Shown here piece by piece: positions 8,046 through 15,406 of a stretch of DNA of 44,296 bases (its first letter is position 1; each line of letters begins with the position of its first letter). Made by a program: the position numbers and the translations under genes. Source of the stretch: DASWIP01 sp036397635. Its GTDB lineage: Bacteria > Actinomycetota > AC-67. A model generated the notes under the pieces. The model did not search any database and was not told the origin of the DNA. It saw nothing but the letters and a program-made list of their open reading frames with translations. The stretch lies in contig DASWIP010000016.1 of the NCBI GenBank assembly GCA_036397635.1, positions 1-44,296 on the forward strand, read 5' to 3'.

Positions 8046-8085
8046 GTTGACCTCCACGGTCTGCGCTCTACAACGTGGAGTCAAC
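8046..8085 (+). terminator. hairpin after the coiled-coil gene, possible terminator
   Basis: A stem formed by 8046-8058 and 8074-8085 pairs over 12 bases with one bulged C and a 15-base loop, six bases after the stop at 8040. No T-tract follows. One arm is part of the direct repeat at 8052 and 8117, so it may instead be a recombination-related site. Confidence 0.4.
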
Positions 8086-8142
8086 GCAACTCTTCTACCT
8101 GCGGCGGAAGAACGCGCTCCACGGTCTGCGTGTACCAACGTG
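8052..8142. repeat. pair of 26-bp direct repeats next to attR
   Basis: Bases 8052-8077 and 8117-8142 are direct copies sharing CTCCACGGTCTGCG at the left and ACGTG at the right, with a few differences between. They start 65 bases apart. The core GCTCCACGGTCTG also occurs once at 1144-1156, just inside the other tRNA-derived repeat and in the same orientation. Short direct repeats near both att ends are typical of arm-type integrase or excisionase binding sites. Confidence 0.6.
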
Positions 8143-8185
8143 AAACCGTTCACGAACCAAAACTGCAGGTCAAAGGCCAAATTCA

Positions 8186-8232
8186 GTCGGGAAGGGGGGA
8201 TTTGAACCCCCGGCCTCCACGTCCCGAACGTG
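8186..8232. repeat. attR: tRNA-Pro 3' segment identical to 949-995
   Basis: Identical over 47 bases to the left copy, with mismatches at the next base on both sides. It comprises the 3' half of the intact tRNA gene, so integration preserved tRNA function. Confidence 0.85.
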
Positions 8233-8260
8233 GCGCGCTGCCAAGCTGCGCTACTTCCCG
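8187..8260 (-). tRNA. tRNA-Pro (anticodon CGG)
   Basis: The minus-strand transcript folds as a 74-nt cloverleaf. The acceptor stem CGGGAAG pairs with CTTCCCG. The D arm contains AGCTTGGCAGC. The anticodon stem CCACG/CGTGG closes the loop TTCGGGA, giving anticodon CGG for proline codon CCG. The T arm carries GGGGGTTCAAATCCCCC. The discriminator is A and no CCA is encoded. The 5' end is at 8260. Confidence 0.95.
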
Positions 8261-8367
8261 AAGTAGTGCCGGGCCATGATACCCGCCGCGCGCGCCGCCC
8301 ACTACCCGTACTCTGCTGCGGCTCTCGTGCGATCAGGACGCGCGCCGCACCGCGGTACCCTTCGGCC

Positions 8368-9012
8368 ATGACCGATCTGACGATGCTCGCCGACGGCCTG
8401 CCCGAGCAGCGCGGCCCGCTGGGCCTGCTTTCGGGCGACGAGTTCGGTCCCCAGGTCGCCGAGTTCGACCGCGCGCTGCTCGCGGCATCTGGACCACGGA
8501 TCGGGCTGGTCATCTGCGCCGATCACAGGGCGGCCCTTAACACCACAAGGATGGCGCGCGCGCACTTCGGGACGCTCGGCGCCGAGGTCCTCGACGCCGA
8601 TGTGGTCCACGGAGACGATCACCCGGACGTGGACCTGGTCTACCTCGGTGGCGGTTCGCCCGCCGAGCTGCTCGCGTGTCTGCGGGACAATCCGCGCTGG
8701 GCGGCCGTAGCTGATGCCTGGCGAGGAGGGACCGGGCTCGCGGGCGCGAGCGCCGGGGCCATGGCTCTGTGCGAACACACGCTCGAGCCGCGTCCCGGCG
8801 ACCGGGTCCCGACGGTTTGGACCCGAGGTCTCGGCCCGGTGGCAACCGTCGCGCTCGCGGTTCACGCCGGCAGCCGGCCACCGACCTGGCTCCAAAACAT
8901 CAAGGGTGGATCCCCGGTGCGCGTGCTTGCGCTCGATGATTACACCGGTGTCATCATCCACGCGGATGGCCGCGTCCAACGCGAAGGCCCGGGTGATGTC
9001 TGGTTCGCGTGA
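8368..9012 (+). CDS. peptidase S51-like (dipeptidase E / cyanophycinase-like) protein
   Basis: The 214-residue cytoplasmic protein has the class I glutamine-amidotransferase-like fold used by S51 serine peptidases. It shows DLVYLGGGSPAELL (about 89-102) and the nucleophile elbow AGASAGAMAL with S128. A C-terminal part follows, with ALDDYTGVIIHADG resembling the cyanophycinase end strands. The frame is open upstream through the tRNA, but the ATG at 8368 is the first sensible start. The substrate is unknown: dipeptidase E cleaves Asp-Xaa dipeptides and cyanophycinase cleaves beta-Asp-Arg. It is the first core gene right of the island. Confidence 0.75.
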   Translation: MTDLTMLADGLPEQRGPLGLLSGDEFGPQVAEFDRALLAASGPRIGLVICADHRAALNTTRMARAHFGTLGAEVLDADVVHGDDHPDVDLVYLGGGSPAELLACLRDNPRWAAVADAWRGGTGLAGASAGAMALCEHTLEPRPGDRVPTVWTRGLGPVATVALAVHAGSRPPTWLQNIKGGSPVRVLALDDYTGVIIHADGRVQREGPGDVWFA

Positions 9013-9110
9013 CGTGGTTCGCGTGACGTAGGCAGCACGCCGCGCGCACAGAACGGGAAAAACCCTGGACGTTTCGGACACCGGCCGACCCAACCGCTCG
9101 GTTTGATGAC

Positions 9111-9134
9111 GGAACCTTTACGAAACCCCTAGTC
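9111..9134 (+). promoter_or_regulatory. possible ECF-type promoter
   Basis: GGAACC at 9111-9116 is followed after 15 bases by GTC at 9132-9134, the spacing and sequence type of ECF sigma promoters. It lies about 100 bases before the zinc-knuckle gene. The 9013-9239 gap also holds a small GGAC/GTCC hairpin but no other gene. Motifs this short occur by chance. Confidence 0.25.
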
Positions 9135-9239
9135 GGGACCGCAGTCCTAGTGTTACCATGCGGGCCCCCAACAACCTCTCGGACTGCTGCGGGTCCATCG
9201 ATCGGGGACAACCGTTCGCCCCTTGGGAGCAGGGACCGG

Positions 9240-9437
9240 ATGAGAAACGATCGACTCGACTGTGGCTGGTGCGGCTCAGCAGCCTCCATCGAATACGGCA
9301 TCTGCCAAGTGTGCTTGATGGAATACGCCGTCGACACCGACGTGTTGACCTTCCCGCTCCAGCGGCCGGATCAGCTCGCGAAGAAACGAACGACGCTGAC
9401 CCGGGAGCTCGAGCGCGTGTCGGCCGTCGAACGCTGA
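9240..9437 (+). CDS. small zinc-knuckle-like protein
   Basis: A 65-residue protein from ATG 9240 with GGAGCAGGGA just upstream. It begins with CGWC and CQVC motifs about 14 residues apart, a two-CxxC arrangement typical of a structural zinc site, followed by a short charged helix. No family is recognised. It ends 10 bases before the stop of the opposed metallophosphoesterase gene. An in-frame start at 9150 would add a low-complexity extension and is less likely. Confidence 0.6.
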   Translation: MRNDRLDCGWCGSAASIEYGICQVCLMEYAVDTDVLTFPLQRPDQLAKKRTTLTRELERVSAVER

Positions 9438-9446
9438 GTCACGCGC

Positions 9447-10379
9447 TCAGCCCTGCCGCGGTACCAGGTCGAGCAGACATGCTTCGGGCCGGCACGCCAG
9501 TCGGTACGGCGCGAACATGTTGGTGCCCAGCCCCGCGTTCACGTGCAGCCACGCGCCGTTGAACCGATGCAGGCCGCGCGCCATCGTGCGCGGGAGCGAG
9601 CAGTTCGTGACCAGCGCCCCGTAGCCGGGCAAGCGGACCTGCCCGCCGTGGGTGTGTCCGCACATGATCAGGTCGAACCCGGCGGCCGCGAGCACGGGCG
9701 CTGAGTCAGGCGAGTGCGCGACCCCCAGCCGGAACCGCTGGTCACCAGGGGCGCGCGGGCGCGCCAGGCTGCGGTCGTCGCGCATGATGTGAGCGTCGTC
9801 GAGGCCGACCACCTCGATCCAGTCCACCTCGGGCGCTTCCACCTCGGGCGCTTCCACTTCGGGCGCTTCCACCGCTGGCGTTTCCACCTCGGTGGCCGTG
9901 TTGTTGATGAAGAGCCACCCGGCTTCCTTGAGCCCGGCGACCATGTCCTCCCAAGGGTTCTGCGGCCCGTGCAGCGACGGCGGTCCCTTCCGGCGACGGA
10001 AGTAGCGCAGTGGGTTCTTCGGCACGGGACCGTAGTAGTCGTTCGACCCGAGCACGAACACGCGCGCGATCGACGCCGGCATCGCCGCGAGCGTCTCGAC
10101 GGTCGCCGCCAGTGTCTGCGGCGATCCCTCGCCCAGGAAGTCTCCCGTCCCGACGATCAGGTGCGGATCGAGGCGGCCGAGCGCGCGCAGCCACCGCTGC
10201 TTGCGACGCTGCCGCGCGCGCAGGTGCAGGTCCGAGATGTGCAGCACCCGCATCGGTGGCGCGCCGGGCGGCAGGCACGGCACTGTGTGGCGCCGCAGCG
10301 CATACCAGTTCCGCTCGAGCAGCGACGCGTACACGACGACCGCCGCGCCGAGCCCGAGCACCACCCACAGCCAGATCAT
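9447..10379 (-). CDS. membrane-anchored metallophosphoesterase (YkuE/YaeI-like)
   Basis: The 310-residue protein has one N-terminal membrane helix (about 2-20) followed by a calcineurin-like phosphoesterase. The metal ligands are present in order: DLH in HISDLHL, GD in VGTGDF, GSND in VLGSNDYYG, H in VAHSPD and GHTHGG near residue 245. Relatives (YkuE, YaeI) act on phospholipid or lipid A-type substrates or carry broad phosphodiesterase activity; the substrate here is unknown. A loop at about residues 165-184 carries the VEAPE repeats described separately. In mycobacteria, as I recall, the equivalent gene (Rv3683) lies beside ponA2, and the same association is seen here. Confidence 0.88.
   Translation of the reverse strand: MIWLWVVLGLGAAVVVYASLLERNWYALRRHTVPCLPPGAPPMRVLHISDLHLRARQRRKQRWLRALGRLDPHLIVGTGDFLGEGSPQTLAATVETLAAMPASIARVFVLGSNDYYGPVPKNPLRYFRRRKGPPSLHGPQNPWEDMVAGLKEAGWLFINNTATEVETPAVEAPEVEAPEVEAPEVDWIEVVGLDDAHIMRDDRSLARPRAPGDQRFRLGVAHSPDSAPVLAAAGFDLIMCGHTHGGQVRLPGYGALVTNCSLPRTMARGLHRFNGAWLHVNAGLGTNMFAPYRLACRPEACLLDLVPRQG
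9825..9884. repeat. 15-bp tandem repeat, about four units, inside the phosphoesterase gene
   Basis: Units begin at 9825, 9840, 9855 and 9870. The first two are identical, the third differs at one base and the fourth at several. They encode the pentapeptide EVEAP. The copies are in frame, so unit gain or loss changes only the length of an acidic loop. Confidence 0.9.
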
Positions 10380-10435
10380 CGGCGCACATCCTAGGGGCCC
10401 GGCCGAGTGGACGCCGACGGCTATGCTGGACCGTG

Positions 10436-10879
10436 ATGCTTCGAGACCAGATCGCCGACGACATGCGCGCCGCGATGAAGGCGCGCGAGCAAACGCGCGT
10501 GTCGACGCTGCGCATGCTGATGGCCGCGGTCAAGAACACCGAGGTGGAGCGCGGCGAGCAGCTCTCGGACGAGGAGGTCGTCGAAGTCGTCGCGCGCGAG
10601 GCGAAGCGTCGCAAGGAGTCGATCGAGGCCTACCAGCAGGCCGGCCGGACCGATCTGGTCGACAAGGAGACCGCCGAGCTTGCCGTGCTGCAGCCCTACA
10701 TGCCCGAGCAGCTCTCCGACGCCGACCTTGCTCGTCTGGTGGACGAAGCGATCGCCGAGGCCGGCGCGACCGAAGCGAAGCAGATGGGCGCGGTGATGAA
10801 GGTGCTGATGCCGAAGGTCAAGGGGCGCGCCGACGGTTCGGCTGTTTCGGCCGCTGTTCGAGCGCGTCTCGGCCCCTAA
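10436..10879 (+). CDS. GatB/YqeY family protein
   Basis: A 147-residue YqeY-like protein: an N-terminal helical domain (MLRDQIADDMRAAMKAREQTRVSTLRML), a central segment with AYQQAGRTDLVDKE, then LQPYMPEQLSDADL and GAVMKVLMPKVKGRADG, the characteristic C-terminal motif also found in the tail of GatB. The family is thought to bind tRNA or assist amidotransferases, but its cellular role is unsettled. The ATG at 10436 lies 56 bases from the divergent phosphoesterase start. Its stop directly abuts the stop of the opposed PBP gene. Confidence 0.9.
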   Translation: MLRDQIADDMRAAMKAREQTRVSTLRMLMAAVKNTEVERGEQLSDEEVVEVVAREAKRRKESIEAYQQAGRTDLVDKETAELAVLQPYMPEQLSDADLARLVDEAIAEAGATEAKQMGAVMKVLMPKVKGRADGSAVSAAVRARLGP

Positions 10880-13210
10880 CTAGTCACCCTCCGGCGTCGG
10901 CGACGCCGACGGCGTCGTGCTCGTCGTCGGAGAAGGCGCCGGTGACGGGCTCTTCGACGGGGACGGCGATGGCGACGGAGAAGGGGGTGTCGGCGCTCCC
11001 TCGCCGTTGCTCACCGACAGCGTCACCAATCGCCCGGCCGCGGCCTCGGTCTCAGCCGCCGGATCCTGCGCGATCACGGTACCGCGCGCTTCTCCGGAGT
11101 CCACATATGTTCCTCTCACGCTGAAGCCGGCTTCCTCCAGGATCGCGCGCGCATCCCGCTGATCCTGACCGACCACGTCGGGGACGGTCGCACGTAACGG
11201 CGGCGGCGGCGCGGGGAAGGGCTCTTTCGCGAGGCCCTCGTGGGCGGCGACCATGAAGGCGTTCCAGATCTGCGCGGGCAGCGTGCCCCCGAACACCTTC
11301 GGCAGTCCGTGGATGTTCACCAGCGGCTTGCGCGAGTCCCGGAACCCGATCCATACCACCGTCGAGAACTGCGGCGTGTACCCGGCGTACCAGGCGTCCG
11401 AGAGTTCCTCGGTGGTGCCGGTCTTTCCGGTCACGGGCCGGCCGATGCGCCCGTTGCCGGTGCCGGTCCCACGCTCGGGCACCTCGCGCAGGATGTCGCT
11501 GGCGAGCGCCGCGACGTTTGGGTCGATGCGCTGCTCGCACTCGGGCTCGCCGCGCATGATCACCTCGCCGGACGCATCGAGCACGCGCGTGATCGCGAAC
11601 GGCGCGCAGTAACGTCCTTTCGCGGCAAGGGTCGCGTATGCGCTCGCCAGCTCGAACGGCGCCACCTCTATCGTCCCAAGCGCGAGCGAGGTGACCGCCG
11701 GCATCTCGCTCTGGATGCCCAGCAGCGCCGCCGTCTCGGCGACCTTCGCCTCCCCGATCCGCTCGATCAGCTGGATGTAGTAAGTGTTGACGCTGAACGC
11801 GGTCGCCTCACGCATGTCGATCCAGCCGCGCCCCTTCAGGTCGTAGTTGGCGACCTTGTACGGGTTGCCCTCCTGATCCTCGACGGTGATCGGCGACGGC
11901 GTGTTCATCGTCAAGGTGTCCGGCACGCCCTCGCGCAGCGCGGCCACCAGCGTGACCGGCTTGAACGTCGAGCCCGGCTGCCGCTTGCCCTGCACGGCCA
12001 GGTTGTACTGCTCCTTCGAGAAGTCGCGGCCGCCGACCATCGCGATGACCTCGCCGGTCTTCGGGTCGATCGAGACGAGCGCGGAATCCGGATCGCTGCG
12101 GAAGTTCAGGACTTGCTTGGTGGTCCTGGTCGCGACGCGCTGCAGCTGCCAGTTCAGCGTGGTCTCGATCCGAAGGCCGCCCTGGAACAATGCCTGGATC
12201 CGCTCGTCCGTGGTCTCACCGAAGCGCGGGTCGTCCAGGATCAGCGACTTCACGTACTCGACGAAGTACGGCGATGCGGCGCCCTTCAACGGTCGCGCCT
12301 CCGCGCCCAGCGGCTCCTCGCCCGCGGCCTGCGCGTCGCTCTCGGGGACGAAGCCCTCGTCCACCATCCGCTTGAGCACCAGCGCCCGGCGTGTCCTCGC
12401 GGCCTCGGGGTTGGCGATCGGCTCGAGGTTCTCCGGCGCTTTGATGACCCCGGCGAGCAGCGCCGACTCGGCCAGCGTGAGCTTCTCGACCGTCTTGCCG
12501 TAGAAGTACTCGGCGGCGGTGCCGATCCCGTAGACGCCGCGCCCGAAATACGCCTCGTTCAGGTACAGCTCCAGGATCTTCTTCTTCGACATGCTGCGTT
12601 CCAGCTCGACGGCCATGCGCGCCTCCAGGATCTTGCGATCGAGGGTGCGCTCTGAGCCGACCAGAGTGTTCTTGACCAGCTGCTGGGTGATGGTCGAGCC
12701 GCCTTGCCGCAGGCCGCCCGCCTTGACGTTGGACAGCAGCGCGCGCATCAAGCCGTTCAGATCGACGCCTTGGTGCTCGTAGAACCCCGCGTCCTCTATC
12801 GCGAGCACGGCCTGCCGCGTGATCTCGGGCACGCGATCGATCGAGACGACCACGCGGTTCTCCTCGCCGGCCAGCGTCGCCAGGACCTTGCCTTCGCGCG
12901 AAACCACGACCGAGCGCTGCGCGACCGTCGGCAGATCCAGCGAGCCGAGGTCGCCGTCGAACCGCTGTGCGACCCCGCGTACCGTCTTGGAGAAGATCGC
13001 AACGCCCGGCAGCGCCGCGATGCCGACGAACAGCGCCGTGATCGCCGCGACGATCAGCAGCAGGACGGTTCGATGGGTCAGGTCCCGCCCCCAGGCGAGC
13101 GGGGGCGAGACGCGCTCCCCGAAATGGGAGGCGTCCCAGAAACGGTCGCGCCAGCTCCTTCCCTTGCGGCGGGTGGGATCCTCGGTCACGACCGGACGGT
13201 CGTTGGGCAT
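10880..13210 (-). CDS. ponA2: class A penicillin-binding protein with PASTA domain (PonA2-like)
   Basis: The 776-residue bifunctional peptidoglycan synthase has a short cytoplasmic tail, one membrane helix (about 49-72), and a GT51 glycosyltransferase with catalytic E139 in IEDAGFYEHQG and GGSTITQQLVKN. A transpeptidase follows with S414-xx-K in PGSTFKPV, SVN (473-475) and KTGT (596-599). A single PASTA domain (about 674-736, ATVPDVVGQDQ) and a Ser/Pro/Thr-rich tail end the protein; the tail likely lies in the wall. All catalytic residues are present. It polymerises and cross-links peptidoglycan outside the membrane, and PASTA may sense muropeptide or lipid II. The symbol follows domain order and the ArsA pair/WhiB/phosphoesterase neighbours shared with mycobacterial ponA2. 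Confidence 0.95.
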   Translation of the reverse strand: MPNDRPVVTEDPTRRKGRSWRDRFWDASHFGERVSPPLAWGRDLTHRTVLLLIVAAITALFVGIAALPGVAIFSKTVRGVAQRFDGDLGSLDLPTVAQRSVVVSREGKVLATLAGEENRVVVSIDRVPEITRQAVLAIEDAGFYEHQGVDLNGLMRALLSNVKAGGLRQGGSTITQQLVKNTLVGSERTLDRKILEARMAVELERSMSKKKILELYLNEAYFGRGVYGIGTAAEYFYGKTVEKLTLAESALLAGVIKAPENLEPIANPEAARTRRALVLKRMVDEGFVPESDAQAAGEEPLGAEARPLKGAASPYFVEYVKSLILDDPRFGETTDERIQALFQGGLRIETTLNWQLQRVATRTTKQVLNFRSDPDSALVSIDPKTGEVIAMVGGRDFSKEQYNLAVQGKRQPGSTFKPVTLVAALREGVPDTLTMNTPSPITVEDQEGNPYKVANYDLKGRGWIDMREATAFSVNTYYIQLIERIGEAKVAETAALLGIQSEMPAVTSLALGTIEVAPFELASAYATLAAKGRYCAPFAITRVLDASGEVIMRGEPECEQRIDPNVAALASDILREVPERGTGTGNGRIGRPVTGKTGTTEELSDAWYAGYTPQFSTVVWIGFRDSRKPLVNIHGLPKVFGGTLPAQIWNAFMVAAHEGLAKEPFPAPPPPLRATVPDVVGQDQRDARAILEEAGFSVRGTYVDSGEARGTVIAQDPAAETEAAAGRLVTLSVSNGEGAPTPPSPSPSPSPSKSPSPAPSPTTSTTPSASPTPEGD

Positions 13211-13255
13211 CGCCGGGAAGGGTAGCGTGCGCGCGTCCCACCCCGCATCTCGCGA

Positions 13256-14359
13256 TCAGGCGGTGGCGAGCAGCTCGCCGATCTCGCGCAGCGCCGCTGC
13301 GTCGTTGACGTCATCGGCCAGGTCGGGGACCCGCCATACCGACGTGCTGCCCAGCGCGCCGAGCTCGGTGTTGAGGAGTCGCTGCTCGCGCGCGGCCACG
13401 GTCCGCCAGTCCGCGTAGACCGCGAGCGCGTCGGCCAGCGGCCCGCCGCCGACCTGGGCGACCAGAGCGCGCGGGTCCTGAAGCCCCGGCGCGTCGGGCA
13501 CGTCGTGGGTGCGGTTCACCAGCAGCGCGCCCAGCGGCATCTTCTCTTGCTGCAACCGGTCGGCGAAGAAGCGCGCCTCACGCAGGCTTGGCTCCGTCGG
13601 CGCCGTCACCACCACGAACGACGTGTGCTTCGCGCCGAGCAGCTCGTGCACCGCCACCGCCCGCCGCTTGAACTGCTCGTACATGCCCTCGAACTCCACG
13701 AAGAAATCGGCGACGTCGCTGAACAGCTCCGAGCCTGTGATCTTGGTCACCGCGCGCAGCGCCGCGCGCGCGCCGGCGTTGAACAGTTTGATGCCGCCCT
13801 GCGCGCCCTTGATGTACGGCCACAGCATCAGGCGCAGGAACCGCCCCTCGAAGAAGTCGGTCAGCCGCCGCGGCGCGTCCAGGAAGTCGAGCGCGTTCCG
13901 CGTCGGAGGCGTGTCGATCACGATCAGCTCCCAGCGCCCCTCCTCGTGCAGCTCCCAGAGCTTCTCCATCGCCATGTACTCCTGCGTGCCGGCAAGCGTC
14001 GAGGAGACGTGCCGGTAGAACGGGTTGGCGAAGATCGCCTCGGCGCGGTCGCGGCTGGTCAGGTCCAAGACCATCTCGTCGAAGGTCCGTTTCATGTCGA
14101 GCATCATCGCCCACAGCTCGCCTTTGGGTTTGCGGCGTTTGAAGGCCGACGCGTCGACCAGCGTCGGATCGTGCTTGAGGCCGTCGAGGCCCAGCGACTG
14201 GGCGAGCCGGCGCGCCGGATCGATCGTGCACACGATCACCTTGCGTCCGGCGTCGGCTGCACGCAGCGCGAGCGCCGCGGACGCGGTGGTCTTGCCCACC
14301 CCTCCGGCGCCCGTGCACACCACGATGTGCTTCTGCGCGAGCAGCTCGTCCGCCCTCAT
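13256..14359 (-). CDS. ArsA/GET3-family ATPase, second of a pair
   Basis: The 367-residue protein has a deviant Walker A (GAGGVGKTT, about 17-25), the switch I region CTIDPARRLAQSLGL, and IVIDTPPTRNALDFL as switch II. A helical hydrophobic insert includes FLRLMLWPYIKGAQGG. No arsenical-binding cysteine triad is seen, so arsenite transport is unlikely. The ATG at 14359 overlaps the TGA of the preceding ATPase gene by four bases, suggesting a heterodimer made in equal amounts. Mycobacteria keep a similar pair (Rv3679/Rv3680) beside whiB4 and ponA2, implicated in envelope or redox tolerance. The client here is unknown. Confidence 0.9.
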   Translation of the reverse strand: MRADELLAQKHIVVCTGAGGVGKTTASAALALRAADAGRKVIVCTIDPARRLAQSLGLDGLKHDPTLVDASAFKRRKPKGELWAMMLDMKRTFDEMVLDLTSRDRAEAIFANPFYRHVSSTLAGTQEYMAMEKLWELHEEGRWELIVIDTPPTRNALDFLDAPRRLTDFFEGRFLRLMLWPYIKGAQGGIKLFNAGARAALRAVTKITGSELFSDVADFFVEFEGMYEQFKRRAVAVHELLGAKHTSFVVVTAPTEPSLREARFFADRLQQEKMPLGALLVNRTHDVPDAPGLQDPRALVAQVGGGPLADALAVYADWRTVAAREQRLLNTELGALGSTSVWRVPDLADDVNDAAALREIGELLATA

Positions 14360-15288
14360 CGGTCCTCCAGCAGGTCGGCGAGCGTGTCGATCTCGTCGCG
14401 GCCGATGCGCTCGGTGAACAGGTAGGGAAGCTCGATGCGCGGAAGCGTGACCTGCTCGCTCAGCTCGGTCATCGTGTTGCGTTGGTTGGCGACGCGTCGT
14501 GCGTGCGCCGATGCGACCGCTGCGAGCGCGTCGAGCGCCTCCGCCCCGAGCCCGGCCGCCTCCGCGGGCGCGCGCAGCTTCTGCTTCGCGTTCTTGCCGA
14601 CCGAGTCGAGAGCCGGCCAGATGCCGTTGACCACGATCGAGCCGAGCGTGACATCCATCTTCTGCAGCGTCTCGACCGCCTCCACCGTCTCGCGTACCGG
14701 CATCTCCTCGGGCAGCGTCACCAGCACCACTTGCAGGCGCCGCGGATCGAGCACCAGGTCCAGCACGCGCTGCGCCTGCGGCTTGATCGGCCCGGCGCGC
14801 ACCAGCTCGACGATCGCGCGCGGCGCGTCCAGCAATCGGGGCAGCCGGCCGGTCGGAGGCGCATCCACGATGATGCGGTCGTACTGTACGCGGCCGTCGT
14901 GCCGGCTCCGCTCGGCTTGCATGATCGAGCCGATCAGCAGGATGTCGCGGATGCCCGGCGCCGTCTGCGTCGCGAACTCGACCGCCTTGGAGCGCAGCAG
15001 CGCGCGCGAGAACTTGGGGACCCTGTAGACGACCCGGAAGTACTCGACGAGCGCCTCATCGGGGATGACGGACAGTCCCGTGATGCCGGCCTCGATGTGA
15101 TGCTCCTGGTGCGGCAGCTTCGGCAAGCCGAAGATCGGCCCGACCGACTCGCGGTCCTCGAGGTCGGCGACCAGCACGCGTTCGCCCCGCTTCGCGGCGG
15201 CGACGGCGAGCGCGGCGGCGACGGTGGATTTGCCGACACCGCCTTTGCCCGAAACCATGAGCACGCGCGCGGGGCCGAGGATGGCCAT
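14356..15288 (-). CDS. ArsA/MinD-like ATPase, first of a pair
   Basis: From ATG 15288 the protein has 310 residues. It begins with VLMVSGKGGVGKSTVAAALA (deviant Walker A with signature Lys), then VLVADLEDRESVGPIFG and the switch motif IIVDAPPTGRLPRLLDAP. It is shorter than its partner and lacks its long hydrophobic insert. The frame is open further upstream, but that extension is GCGCGC-rich non-coding DNA. The two genes overlap by ATGA. The pair probably hydrolyses ATP as a dimer to target or handle membrane clients; no metal-binding residues for arsenite are seen. Confidence 0.88.
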   Translation of the reverse strand: MAILGPARVLMVSGKGGVGKSTVAAALAVAAAKRGERVLVADLEDRESVGPIFGLPKLPHQEHHIEAGITGLSVIPDEALVEYFRVVYRVPKFSRALLRSKAVEFATQTAPGIRDILLIGSIMQAERSRHDGRVQYDRIIVDAPPTGRLPRLLDAPRAIVELVRAGPIKPQAQRVLDLVLDPRRLQVVLVTLPEEMPVRETVEAVETLQKMDVTLGSIVVNGIWPALDSVGKNAKQKLRAPAEAAGLGAEALDALAAVASAHARRVANQRNTMTELSEQVTLPRIELPYLFTERIGRDEIDTLADLLEDR

Positions 15289-15314
15289 AGGGCTCGCATC
15301 ATAATTGCCCCCGG

Positions 15315-15371
15315 CGCGCGCGCGAACCCTCGCGCGCGGGGAGCCTCCCGCGCGCGCGAACCCTCGCGCGC
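15315..15371. repeat. 23-bp direct repeat flanking a 10-bp GC hairpin between divergent genes
   Basis: Bases 15315-15337 and 15349-15371 are identical, each an alternating CG run interrupted by GAACCCT. Between and partly overlapping them, 15331-15340 and 15347-15356 form a perfect 10-bp stem with a six-base loop. This occupies most of the 118-base gap between the divergent ArsA-like and NfeD genes, where promoters for both must lie. Confidence 0.8.
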
Positions 15372-15406
15372 CGGGCGGGATGCGGGCCTGGGGCTGCGCG
15401 GCTAGG

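Noticed and set aside
996..8186. Search for a tyrosine or serine recombinase in the island
   Set aside because: No frame on either strand shows the integrase RxxR...Y signature or a serine recombinase domain, so none is annotated.
8230..8367. Upstream extension of the S51-like protein through the tRNA gene
   Set aside because: The frame is open only by composition; it would translate tRNA sequence, and the ATG at 8368 matches the family start.
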